A stretch of 64,000 nt of DNA from Faecalibacterium longum CLA-AA-H243 (GCF_020687245.1 NZ_JAJEQG010000006.1:36870-100869); one strand, 5' to 3'. Positions 26,629-34,357 are shown, numbered from the stretch's first letter. The notes: generated by a model from the letters alone, not told the origin. Made by a program: numbers and translations.

Positions 26629-27634
26629 CCTCCTGTTCCGTTTTCATCTGCACCAGTTTTTGCTGCCATGTTTTGCGCCGCTGCGACACCGCCGCCCGGC
26701 TCACACCAAGAAATTCTGCCACGGTCTTATCCTGCGCCGGGTTGCGCTGCGAGTCCAGCAGGGCGTGGAGCGCGGCGCATTCCAGCGCTTTGGGTGCATA
26801 GGGCGGCTGAACGGTAAACTCCACATACCGGTGCAGCAGCAGGATATCCCACAGGCAGTTGTCCTGTTCCAGCGGACGCAGATCATCGCAGTTTGCCAGC
26901 CGCGCGGGCGCATCCTCTGCCGGAGGCAGCGCGTCATTGTTGCGCAGAAAGCCCATCAGCACGCTGCTCCACAACGGTCCAGCTGTCTTGCCGTATTTTT
27001 CCTTCTGCTGCAGGTTCATCAGCCCTATGCCGCGGTGCAGCCATGCCAGCATTTCACTGCTCTGCTCCACCTTTTCTTCCACGCTTTTTTCTTGGGAAAC
27101 CACCCGGTCACCCAGCGCCGAATCCTCTCCGCCAGTGTCGTCCAGACTGAGCACCGACTGCTTACTGCGCAGTGCTTTCCGCAGGGTCTTTACGCCGACC
27201 CCGACAATATCGGCGATCACCTGTTCTTTTTCCGGGTCACGGCAGAGCATACTCTCTGTGATTCCGTTCTTTTCCATGTACTCCAGCGCTTTTTTGATTT
27301 TGCGGTTCGTCTCGCGTCCGAAACCCGTCACAGCCATTTCTTCCTGCTGCTGGTCGTGTGCCTGTGCATGACGGACAGCGGTGCGCAGATACATACTGAA
27401 GGTCTGCCCCGGCTTTGCTTCCCAAAAATCAAACGCATCCAGAAACGCCTTGCAGAAATCCACGCTGTTCCATGCTTCCTCTCCCCTTCCGGGAGCCTGT
27501 GCGGTCAGAAAGCATTCCGCCCAGAACGTGCGGAACCGTTCATCATTGGCATCGTGCAGCTTTTTGCGCTGTTCCGGCGGCAGCTGCAGCAGCGGCGAAG
27601 CATCAATGTCCGCCCATGTTTTCACGTCATTCAT
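26621..27634 (-). CDS. Sigma-70-family protein in a type III CRISPR locus
   Basis: The 337-aa protein has the layout of a sigma factor. Residues 60-90 (FDFWEAKPGQTFSMYLRTAV) resemble region 2.2-2.4, which binds core polymerase and melts the -10. Residues 110-175 contain a helical block ending SLDDTGGEDSALGDRV, like region 3. Residues 301-326 (KTVAEFLGVSRAAVSQRRKT) are a region 4-type helix-turn-helix for the -35. A variable stretch of about 110 residues lies before region 4. It sits six bases after the CARF gene and overlaps the CARF-HEPN gene. I infer a sigma factor controlled by the CRISPR second messenger through the adjacent CARF protein. Confidence 0.75.
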   Translation of the reverse strand: MNDVKTWADIDASPLLQLPPEQRKKLHDANDERFRTFWAECFLTAQAPGRGEEAWNSVDFCKAFLDAFDFWEAKPGQTFSMYLRTAVRHAQAHDQQQEEMAVTGFGRETNRKIKKALEYMEKNGITESMLCRDPEKEQVIADIVGVGVKTLRKALRSKQSVLSLDDTGGEDSALGDRVVSQEKSVEEKVEQSSEMLAWLHRGIGLMNLQQKEKYGKTAGPLWSSVLMGFLRNNDALPPAEDAPARLANCDDLRPLEQDNCLWDILLLHRYVEFTVQPPYAPKALECAALHALLDSQRNPAQDKTVAEFLGVSRAAVSQRRKTWQQKLVQMKTEQEDG

Positions 27635-27640
27635 CGCTGC

Positions 27641-28249
27641 TCAGTCCTCCCGGTGCTCGTTTATCCAGATCAGCTGATGGAACACTTGTTCGGCGGTCTT
27701 ACTGTCACGCATGGTACCTACCAGCCCGGCAAGCTGATACAGCGCTGCCATATCGTAAAGCCGCGCGCTGAGCACCTGCCCGTTTTCCCGCTTGACCTCG
27801 CCATAATACACACCGCCTACTTCCAGCTCCGTATGGGTAGCTTCGGCGCAGGTCAATGCCGTCAACGTGACCACCGGGATGCTCTTGGAGCCGTAGGTGA
27901 TACAGGCATACACCCGGGTGACCTGCGGCAGGGCATCCACCAGATCCCGGCACAGGCCGATCAGCGTTTCCGGGCGCTGATCCTCGGGCAGGTGGAGCTG
28001 GTGCACCTGATCTTCTGCAATGCCCAGCTGCGCCAGCTCTTCCAACAAGCGCTGATAATTGCGGGCGGTATCGGCATTTTCCTGCCGGATGGCCAGCAGC
28101 TGCACCGTGTCCCCGGGTTCAAGGGTATCCCGCATCACCTGCACGATGGGAAAGCAGGTGGCCGTGGGCGGGGCTGCATGATCCCGCTGGTACAGCATGG
28201 GGTCCAGCTTTCCCTGCAAAGGTACGGTGGTGATATAAGTCTTTAGCAC
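27641..28249 (-). CDS. Stand-alone CARF-domain protein
   Basis: A 202-aa protein with no obvious effector domain. VTRVYACITYGSKSIPVVTL near residues 108-127 is a CARF ligand-loop motif of the TM1812 type; the N-terminus (PIVQVMRDTLEPGDTVQLLA) and LHLPEDQRPETL fit the rest of a Rossmann-like CARF fold. The start codon is GTG 28249, eight bases after AAGGAGT. It is the first gene of the CARF-sigma-CARF/HEPN operon and has its own consensus-type promoter. With no nuclease or HTH of its own, it probably acts by binding another protein; an anti-sigma or adaptor role for the adjacent sigma-like protein is my inference. Confidence 0.75.
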   Translation of the reverse strand: MLKTYITTVPLQGKLDPMLYQRDHAAPPTATCFPIVQVMRDTLEPGDTVQLLAIRQENADTARNYQRLLEELAQLGIAEDQVHQLHLPEDQRPETLIGLCRDLVDALPQVTRVYACITYGSKSIPVVTLTALTCAEATHTELEVGGVYYGEVKRENGQVLSARLYDMAALYQLAGLVGTMRDSKTAEQVFHQLIWINEHRED

Positions 28250-28285
28250 AGGGCAACACTCCTTTTTATAAGATCCATTATCTGC

Positions 28286-28314
28286 ATCATACCATAAAAA
28301 GGCCGCTGCTACAA
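28286..28314 (-). promoter_or_regulatory. Housekeeping promoter of the CARF-sigma operon
   Basis: TTGTAG (28314-28309), 17 bp, TATGAT (28291-28286), ending about 37 bp upstream of the GTG start. It is an ordinary sigma-A promoter, unlike the motif facing the other way at 28352. Confidence 0.75.
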
Positions 28315-28351
28315 TGGTTTAAAAAATTTATGCGGATTTATTTTTTTACGC

Positions 28352-28376
28352 CTTAACTGCACCCTTGCCATGGGCT
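28352..28376 (+). promoter_or_regulatory. Bipartite CRISPR-locus motif, copy 2
   Basis: CTTAACT, nine bases, CCATGGGCT, then CTTCT; a T-rich tract precedes it. It lies 28 bp upstream of the glycine-zipper ORF, a promoter-like distance. Confidence 0.6.
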
Positions 28377-28403
28377 TCTGGTAGGTGAAAGGAGGTGAAA
28401 AAC

Positions 28404-28598
28404 ATGTTTGAGCTGATCTCTACTCTGGGCTGTGCCGCAGCCGGTGCCGTCGCAGGCGCCGTGAAGGGTGCCTCCATCGGCATCGCCGTGGGCGGCCCTG
28501 TCGGTGCCATTGCCGGCACCATCCCCTGCGCCATCGTTGGCGGCGTTACCGGCGCTCTGGCCGGCAACAACGTTGGCCACCGCATCGACAAGCGGTGA
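28404..28598 (+). CDS. Glycine-zipper small membrane protein
   Basis: The start is ATG 28404, eight bases after GGAGG. The 64-aa product is nearly all Gly, Ala, Val and Ile, with spaced glycines (AAAGAVAGAVKGASIGIAVG and GAIAGTIPCAIVGGVTGALA) forming glycine zippers, and a short charged tail HRIDKR. Such peptides insert in membranes and oligomerise; bacteriocins, holin-like proteins and lipoprotein-like zippers share this make-up. It stands between the divergent CARF-sigma operon and a possible ring nuclease, right behind motif copy 2. A membrane-damaging effector switched on by the CRISPR signal is possible but unproven. Confidence 0.65.
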   Translation: MFELISTLGCAAAGAVAGAVKGASIGIAVGGPVGAIAGTIPCAIVGGVTGALAGNNVGHRIDKR

Positions 28599-28611
28599 GC
28601 CCCGCGCCAGC

Positions 28612-28650
28612 ACTCCCGTCCGTTTTGTGCGGACGGGAGCCTTTTTTAAA
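28612..28650 (+). terminator. Terminator after the glycine-zipper gene
   Basis: CTCCCGTCCG pairs with CGGACGGGAG, loop TTTTGTG, followed by CCTTTTTT. Confidence 0.85.
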
Positions 28651-28669
28651 GAACCGGGAGGTACACGCT

Positions 28670-29041
28670 ATGTTCATCAACTTTTCCAACCACCCCTACG
28701 CCCTGTGGAGCGCCGAGCAAACGGCTGCGGCACAGCGCTACGGCACGGTGGTCGATCTTGCCTTCCCTGCCATCGACCCCGCCGCCGACGAGGCCGCACT
28801 GGACTCCCTTGCCACGGTATACGCCGACCACATCCTGCACCTTAACCCGGACGCCGTGCTCTGTCAGGGCGAGTGCACCTTTGTGTACCGGGTAGTCCAG
28901 CGTCTGGAAGCCGCGGGCATCCCCACGCTGGCCGCCTGCTCCCGCCGCAAGAGTCAGGAGACCACCTACCCGGACGGCAGCACCCTGAAGCGCAGCATTT
29001 TTGTGTTTGCCGGGTTCCGGCGCTATGGCCCGATGCCCTGA
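28670..29041 (+). CDS. Small conserved protein, possible CRISPR ring nuclease
   Basis: ATG 28670 behind GGGAGG gives 123 aa; longer upstream frames overlap the terminator and are rejected. The protein starts MFINFSNHPYALW, continues YGTVVDLAFPAIDP and LNPDAVLCQGECTF, and ends with a basic strand-rich segment (RSIFVFAGFRRYG). The order of short strands and the ACSRRKSQE loop suggest a small Rossmann-like fold. Its size and place inside a type III locus recall the small accessory families Csx15, Csx16 and Csx20, reported to degrade cyclic oligoadenylate. I cannot assign a family by eye, so the ring-nuclease role is a guess. Confidence 0.5.
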   Translation: MFINFSNHPYALWSAEQTAAAQRYGTVVDLAFPAIDPAADEAALDSLATVYADHILHLNPDAVLCQGECTFVYRVVQRLEAAGIPTLAACSRRKSQETTYPDGSTLKRSIFVFAGFRRYGPMP

Positions 29042-29240
29042 AGTCAACAGTTCGGGGGGCGAACCTCCTTTTCTACCGCCTAGTTTTCCCCAATCTGGCA
29101 CAGGGTTCGCACCACCAATTTCCAACTTTTATTCGGAAATATCTTTTATTTTTGCAGTCAATGTGCTATATTTATCTTGTGATTGCAGAACACGCCTTAA
29201 AAAACGCAGGAAAAGAGTTTCTTTTTGGGGCAGTTCTGCT
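29042..29240 (+). promoter_or_regulatory. Leader region of array 2
   Basis: This is an AT-richer gap with no ORF. GCAGTCAATGTGCTATATT near 29155-29173 resembles GACTCAATGTGTGGTATAGT just upstream of array 1 (24815-24834). The shared TCAATGTG ... TATA block is probably the array promoter or leader element, although -35 and -10 spacing is not standard. Confidence 0.45.
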
Positions 29241-29601
29241 ATTGCAGCTTATCCCCGCAAGGGGACGATAACAAAGGGCAAATCCAATGAATCGTCAATC
29301 ACAGATTGCAGCTTATCCCCGCAAGGGGACGATAACTTCACATCAATCGGCTCGCCGCACAACTTGCACCGATTACAGCTTATCCCCGCAAGGGGACGAT
29401 AACTTGACGAAGTTAATGGTGTGGGGCGTACAATTCAATTACAGCTTATCCCCGCAAGGGGACGATAACTCGTTTCTGTCAACGTATACGATATACTTGC
29501 GAGATTGCAGCTTATCCCCGCAAGGGGACGATAACCTCATAATTTTGCTGTCGATAATGTTGTTGCTGAATTGCAGCTTATCCCCGCAAGGGGGCAAAAA
29601 A
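29241..29601 (+). CRISPR. CRISPR array 2, six repeats and five spacers
   Basis: 32-nt repeats start at 29241, 29305, 29372, 29438, 29504 and 29570. They begin ATTGCAGCTTATCCCCGCAA and end GGGGACGATAAC; two copies have ATTAC instead of ATTGC, and the last has a decayed 3' end (GGGGGCAAAAAA). Spacers are 32, 35, 34, 34 and 34 nt. The repeat differs from that of array 1 at only a few positions and keeps the CCCC-GCAA-GGGG hairpin, so one Cas6 probably processes both. Transcription is on the plus strand. Confidence 0.97.
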
Positions 29602-29635
29602 CTCCGCATCAAAAAAAGATGCGGAGTTTTTCTTT
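29602..29635 (+). terminator. Terminator after array 2
   Basis: ACTCCGCATC pairs with GATGCGGAGT, followed by TTTTCTTTT, starting at the last repeat. Confidence 0.85.
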
Positions 29636-29642
29636 TGCAAAC

Positions 29643-29667
29643 CTTAACTCTTTGTTTTCCGTGGGCT
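29643..29667 (+). promoter_or_regulatory. Bipartite CRISPR-locus motif, copy 3
   Basis: CTTAACT, nine bases, CCGTGGGCT, preceded by a T-rich tract. It is the first promoter-like element upstream of cas10, about 175 bp before the start codon. Confidence 0.55.
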
Positions 29668-29721
29668 GTCCCTCTATGAACGGAACGATTGCAGCTGCTG
29701 TGATATTTTCTCTGCTGCGGC

Positions 29722-29750
29722 TTTTGCATAGCGACAAAATGTGTTATAAT
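29722..29750 (+). promoter_or_regulatory. Possible sigma-A promoter of the cas10-csm operon
   Basis: TATAAT at 29745-29750, with TTTTGC (17-bp spacing) or TTGCAT (15-bp spacing) upstream. It could give basal expression independent of motif copy 3. Confidence 0.5.
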
Positions 29751-29841
29751 AAAGCCAATTCCAAGCATCTCTTACAAAATTGACAAATACACTTTCCGTT
29801 TATTGTGCAATTCTTCCATAACCCATAAAGGAGATGGTATT

Positions 29842-32226
29842 TTGAACGTTCTCACCCTGCAGTCCACCTATGGCGGGCTGCTGCACGACACCGGAAAAGC
29901 GGTGTACCGTGCCGGTGGGCAGCGCGGCAGCCACAGTGAACAGGGCTACCAGTTTTTGCACGGCGTTTTGCCCGGTGCAGGCTGGTCACCGGCGCTGGAC
30001 TGTGTGCGCTACCACCACGCCGCCGCGCTGCGCGGTGCAGCAAAGGCTCTGCCGGCCGATTCCCCGGCCTATATCGTTTATCTGGCAGATGATCTTTCTG
30101 CCGCCGCAGACCGCCGGGAGGTCGAAGGCGAAAGCAGTTCCTTCCGGCGGGATCTTCCGCTGGACTCGGTGTTCACCCACCTGAATGGTTCCCACCCCGG
30201 CTGGATGATGCCTGCGCAGCCACAGGACGGCAGCCTGAAGCTGCCACGGCAGCAGCAGCTACTTTCCGCTTCCGTCTATGCAGATGCTGTACGCAAGTTG
30301 AAGGAGTGTCTGCCGGATCTGCAGCCGCAACCGGAGTGGATCAACTCGCTGCTGGGTCTGCTGGAAACGCAGTTCAGCTGTTTTCCGTCCAGCACCTTTA
30401 CCGGCGAAAGCCCGGATGTTTCTCTGTTTGACCACGCCAAGACCACCGCAGCCATTGCGGCGTGCATCAGCGAATATGTGCAGGCAAACAACATCACCGA
30501 CCTGCGCAAGGCACTTTTTGAGCAGGAGAAGGATTTTTGTCAGAAGGACGTTTTTCTGCTCTATACCGCCGATTTTTCCCGCATCCAGAAGTTTCTTTAT
30601 ACTGTCCATACCGAAAACGCTCTGCGCTCCCTGCGCAGCCGGTCGTTCTTTCTGGAGCTGCTCATGGAGCACTATCTGGACGAGCTTCTGGCCGGGTGCG
30701 GCGTGTCCCGCGCCAACCTGATCTACAGCGGCGGCGGACACTGCTATGTGCTGCTGCCCAACACTGCCGCTGTGGCCGATACCCTGACCCGGTGGAACCG
30801 GCAGTTCAACCGCTGGTTGCAGCAGCAGTTCGGCACCCAGCTGTTTCTGGCCAACGCATGGACGCCCTGCTCCGGCAACGACCTGACCAATACCCCGGCT
30901 GAAAAAAGCCCCTACAAAGAGCTGTTCCGCCGGGTGAACCGGCTGCTGGAACAGCACAAATTCCACCGCTATACCGCAGAGGATCTGCGGCAGCTGAACA
31001 GTACCGCTACTTACCCGGATGGCCGGGAATGCAAGGTGTGCGGCACCAGTGCCAACCTGAAGGATGATCTCTGCCCTTGGTGCAAACTGTTCGTAGATCT
31101 TTCCATTAAGATCCAGAACACGCGCGTTCTGGTAGTAAGCCGTCAGCCCTCGGCTGCCGATGACTGCACGCTGCCTGCACTGGACGGCGGCAGCGAATAT
31201 CTGTCCCTGACGGATCCGCTCTCTGCCCGCAAACGGCTGGCTTCCGGCGAGCCCGTCGCGCGTGTATATACCAAAAATGCACCATTCACCGGCCTTACTT
31301 ACAGCACCAACCTGTATGTGGGCGATTACGCCGCCAGCAACAGCATGGAAGAACTGGCAGAGCAGTCCGAGGGCGTGCGCCGCATTGCGGTCTGCCGTAT
31401 GGATGTGGACAACCTCGGCCACGCCTTTATCTCCGGTTTCGAGCAGGAAAACGAGAAAGACCCGGTCAAACGGATGCACTATGTTACCCTGTCCCGCACC
31501 TCAGCGTTCTCCCGGCAGATGTCACTGTTTTTCAAGTGCTACATCAACGGCATTCTCGAAGGGCTGCAAGTGAGCATTGTTTATGCCGGCGGCGATGATG
31601 TGTTCCTTGTGGGCGCATGGAACGATGTTCTGGAAGCAGCACAGCGCATCCAGCGTAATTTCACCGCATTCTCCTGCGGTGCACTGACCCTCAGCGCAGG
31701 CATCGGCATCTTTGATGACCATTACCCCATCCGGCTTTCCGCCGAGGAAACTGCCGCGCTGGAAGAAGCCGCCAAGCATCTGCCCGGCAAAAATGCAGTG
31801 GCACTGTTTACGCCGGAGCGCAAAGCAGTCCGGGATGCAAAGGGCAATCTGCTAGTGCAACCGGAGCAGGGACATATCTATGCGTGGGACACCTTCCGCA
31901 CAAAAGTCCTGACCGAAAAGGTCGGCTGCCTGCAAAGCTTCTTCGGCAAGGATAACGCCGAGCATGGAAACGCCCTGCTCTACAATCTTCTGGCACTGCT
32001 GCGGGAAGCAGAAAACGACCGCATCAACCTTGCGCGGTATGCTTACCTGCTGGCGCGGCTTTCCCCCAAAAAGAATGCACCCGATTATAAACTTTACGAG
32101 CAATTCTCTCACAGCATGATGGATTGGGCCTTAGATGCCGTACAGCGTCACCAGCTCATCACCGCAATTTATATTTATGTCTATCAGAACAGAAAGGGTG
32201 GCGACACAGATGGCAGGATGGAATGA
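29842..32226 (+). CDS. cas10: Type III-A effector large subunit Cas10/Csm1
   Basis: The start is TTG 29842, nine bases after AAGGAG. The 794-aa protein has an HD nuclease motif early (GGLLHDTGK, His15-Asp16, then VRYHHAA), for target-activated ssDNA cleavage. A zinc-finger, CKVCGTSANLKDDLCPWC, lies near residues 396-413. The second palm domain has the intact synthase motif YAGGDDVFL near residue 583, so it should make cyclic oligoadenylate for the CARF proteins nearby. All catalytic elements look intact. It is the first of six overlapping genes of the interference operon. Confidence 0.96.
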   Translation: MNVLTLQSTYGGLLHDTGKAVYRAGGQRGSHSEQGYQFLHGVLPGAGWSPALDCVRYHHAAALRGAAKALPADSPAYIVYLADDLSAAADRREVEGESSSFRRDLPLDSVFTHLNGSHPGWMMPAQPQDGSLKLPRQQQLLSASVYADAVRKLKECLPDLQPQPEWINSLLGLLETQFSCFPSSTFTGESPDVSLFDHAKTTAAIAACISEYVQANNITDLRKALFEQEKDFCQKDVFLLYTADFSRIQKFLYTVHTENALRSLRSRSFFLELLMEHYLDELLAGCGVSRANLIYSGGGHCYVLLPNTAAVADTLTRWNRQFNRWLQQQFGTQLFLANAWTPCSGNDLTNTPAEKSPYKELFRRVNRLLEQHKFHRYTAEDLRQLNSTATYPDGRECKVCGTSANLKDDLCPWCKLFVDLSIKIQNTRVLVVSRQPSAADDCTLPALDGGSEYLSLTDPLSARKRLASGEPVARVYTKNAPFTGLTYSTNLYVGDYAASNSMEELAEQSEGVRRIAVCRMDVDNLGHAFISGFEQENEKDPVKRMHYVTLSRTSAFSRQMSLFFKCYINGILEGLQVSIVYAGGDDVFLVGAWNDVLEAAQRIQRNFTAFSCGALTLSAGIGIFDDHYPIRLSAEETAALEEAAKHLPGKNAVALFTPERKAVRDAKGNLLVQPEQGHIYAWDTFRTKVLTEKVGCLQSFFGKDNAEHGNALLYNLLALLREAENDRINLARYAYLLARLSPKKNAPDYKLYEQFSHSMMDWALDAVQRHQLITAIYIYVYQNRKGGDTDGRME

Positions 32227-32743
32227 TAATGGCCGCAGCTATGGCGGCGGTGGCTATAACAACAGCCGGAGCGGATATAGCAACAGCTACAACGGAAACC
32301 GCAGCGGTTCCGGCAGCTATAACAACCGCAGCAGCTATGGGCAGCAGAAAGAGCTGCCGCCGGAGATCACGCCGAAAAAGGTGCCGGAAGATTATGTAGA
32401 CGAAGCCGAGCGTATTATGCGCAGCCTGATGAGCCAGCCCAAAAAAGTGACCACCAGCAAGATCCGCAACCTGTTGAGCCTCGTGACGGATATCTATAAT
32501 ACGGAAAACATCCGCACCGAGGAGAAGCTTCTGCCCGAAAGCATCGTGAAGCTCAACCTGATGCGGGTCCGGGTGGCTTATGAGTGCGGGCGCGATGATA
32601 CCGTAAAAAGCTTTGTGGCGCAGACGAACCTGCTGGAATACCTCAAGGGCATTTCCACCGACCGTGCGGACCTGATCCGCTTTGCACACTACATGGAAGC
32701 GCTGGTCGCTTTCCACCGCTACTTCGGCGGCAAGGAGGGGTAA
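32210..32743 (+). CDS. csm2: Csm2 small subunit with a low-complexity N-terminal tail
   Basis: ATG 32210 overlaps the end of cas10 by 17 bases and gives 177 aa. From about residue 47 the helical Csm2 domain is recognisable (TSKIRNLLSLVTDIYN, LRYLL-type helices, KGISTDRADLIRFAHYMEA). The first 45 residues are instead rich in Gly, Ser, Asn, Tyr and Arg (for example SYGGGGYNNSRSGYSNSYNG), like an RNA-binding or prion-like tail. Csm2 forms the inner filament of the complex and contacts target RNA. The usual length is 120-150 aa, so the tail is an addition. Confidence 0.88.
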   Translation: MAGWNDNGRSYGGGGYNNSRSGYSNSYNGNRSGSGSYNNRSSYGQQKELPPEITPKKVPEDYVDEAERIMRSLMSQPKKVTTSKIRNLLSLVTDIYNTENIRTEEKLLPESIVKLNLMRVRVAYECGRDDTVKSFVAQTNLLEYLKGISTDRADLIRFAHYMEALVAFHRYFGGKEG

Positions 32744-32745
32744 TT

Positions 32746-33411
32746 ATGTATGGAAAAATTCTGATCCGGTGCGATCTGGAAGTGCGCACCGGTATGCACA
32801 TCGGCGGTTCCTCTGCCTTTTCTGCCATTGGTGCTGTGGACAGCCCGGTGGTGCGTGACCCCTATACCGGTTATCCCATCGTACCCGGCAGCAGTCTGAA
32901 AGGCAAACTGCGCACCCTGCTGGCCCGCAGCACCTGTCAGGATATTGAGAACATGCCTGCTTTCGACAAGGACGACGAGCGCATTCTGCGTCTGTTCGGT
33001 TCCTCGGAACCGGTGCGTCGTTCCCGCCTGCAGTTTGCGGATGCCTTTTTGTCCAATGCAAAAGAGCTTTCCAATGTGGGTGTGACCGAGGTCAAGACCG
33101 AGAACGCAATTTCCCGTGCCAACTCTGTAGCCAATCCCCGCCAGATCGAACGTGTGATCGCCGGTGCAAAGTTTGGCGTCAGCATCGTTTACGATGTAAC
33201 CGACCCGGCACAGGTCGAGGAAGATCTTTCTCTTCTGGCCAAAGGCATGAAGCTGCTGCAGATGGATTATCTGGGCGGCCATGGTTCCCGCGGCAGCGGC
33301 CGTGTCAGCCTGAAAAACTTTGCGCTGGAAGGCTATGGCGCACAGGCGGATCTCAGCCGCCTGAAATCCCTCTTTGATGAGGTGGATAGTTATGAACTAT
33401 TTTCTGTTTAA
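32746..33411 (+). CDS. csm3: Csm3 backbone and target-RNA-cleaving subunit
   Basis: This 221-aa RAMP protein matches Csm3 from start to end: TGMHIGGSSAFSAIGAVDSP, containing the catalytic Asp that cuts target RNA every six nucleotides, then GSSLKGKLRTLL, NPRQIERVIAG and GGHGSRGSGRVS. The catalytic Asp is present in GAVDSPVV. It begins two bases after csm2, and its end overlaps csm4. Several copies form the backbone along the crRNA. Confidence 0.97.
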   Translation: MYGKILIRCDLEVRTGMHIGGSSAFSAIGAVDSPVVRDPYTGYPIVPGSSLKGKLRTLLARSTCQDIENMPAFDKDDERILRLFGSSEPVRRSRLQFADAFLSNAKELSNVGVTEVKTENAISRANSVANPRQIERVIAGAKFGVSIVYDVTDPAQVEEDLSLLAKGMKLLQMDYLGGHGSRGSGRVSLKNFALEGYGAQADLSRLKSLFDEVDSYELFSV

Positions 33412-34357
33412 GCTTCAGTTTGACACAGCTGTTCATTTCGGAGGAGCCGACTCTGCATTGTCACTTTATACCTCCGAAGAAACCCTGCGGGCAGATACCC
33501 TGTTTTCTGCCCTCTGCCATGAGGCCCTCGTCCAGCACGGAGAAGAATCCCTGGAACAGCTTTGTGCGCAGGTCCGGCAGGGAAAATTCCTGCTCAGCGA
33601 TACAATGCCCTGGTATGGCGCAACGTTTTACCTGCCAAAACCCATTGCCGCGTCAGAATCCACTGAGGAAGTGGAAACCACTCTGCGTAAAAAGGTAAAA
33701 AAGCTAGCCTGGATCCCTGTGTTGGAATTTGACCGCTACGCCAGAAGTCTGCATGAAGGTCATTTTACCCCTGACGAGCAACCGGAAAGTTTTGGCACCC
33801 ACTATGAGCAGACCAAGGCAGCTGTTCCCATGCAGGGGGATACCATGCCGTATCAGGTTGGACTGTTCCGTTTTGCGCCGGACTGCGGACTGTATTTCAT
33901 CTGCGGATTTACCGAAGATGGTCAGGATGAAGATCTGGAGTATTTGCTGGATTGGCTGGGCGCTACCGGCATCGGCGGCAAAGTCAGCTCTGGTTATGGA
34001 AAGTTCCATGTCGTGGCTAAGATTTATCTGAACGAACCTTTTGACGAGCAGACGGAGTGGATGTATCATGCACTTTCTTCCGAGCATGCTCCTTATCTGC
34101 TGCTGAGCACCAGCCTGCCGCAGGCAGATGAAATGGATAATGCATTAGAGAGTGCCTCCTTTCAGTTGGTACGTCGTAGCGGCTTCATGGCATCCGATCG
34201 TGTGGAAACTCCACTGAAGAAAAAAACGCAGTATGCCCTTTCGGCAGGTTCTGTCCTGCAAAATCGTTATCAGGGTGCTTTGTATGATGTTGGTTTGTCG
34301 GATGTGCATCCGGTATACCGCTATTCCAAGCCAATCTTTATGGGGGTGACATTATGA
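33392..34357 (+). CDS. csm4: Csm4, crRNA 5'-handle binding subunit
   Basis: The start at ATG 33392 (MNYFLFKLQFDTAVHFGGAD) follows GAGGTGG and overlaps csm3 by 20 bases; further upstream Met codons are rejected. The 321-aa RAMP protein has the typical N-terminal HFG and the ADTLFSALCHEA segment, then a GIGGKVSSGYGKFHV glycine-rich loop in the second RAMP repeat. Csm4 caps the complex beside Cas10 and holds the repeat-derived 5' tag of the crRNA. It overlaps csm5 by four bases. Confidence 0.92.
   Translation: MNYFLFKLQFDTAVHFGGADSALSLYTSEETLRADTLFSALCHEALVQHGEESLEQLCAQVRQGKFLLSDTMPWYGATFYLPKPIAASESTEEVETTLRKKVKKLAWIPVLEFDRYARSLHEGHFTPDEQPESFGTHYEQTKAAVPMQGDTMPYQVGLFRFAPDCGLYFICGFTEDGQDEDLEYLLDWLGATGIGGKVSSGYGKFHVVAKIYLNEPFDEQTEWMYHALSSEHAPYLLLSTSLPQADEMDNALESASFQLVRRSGFMASDRVETPLKKKTQYALSAGSVLQNRYQGALYDVGLSDVHPVYRYSKPIFMGVTL

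Noticed and set aside
26660..28246. 528-codon plus-strand frame opposite the CARF-sigma operon
   Set aside because: It is an antisense shadow; the minus-strand genes show coherent domains, coupling and ribosome sites.
33374..33391. Start of csm4 at 33374, and similarly early starts for cas6 (35409) and csm2 (32135)
   Set aside because: The later starts have better ribosome sites and match family N-termini, with overlaps typical of this operon.
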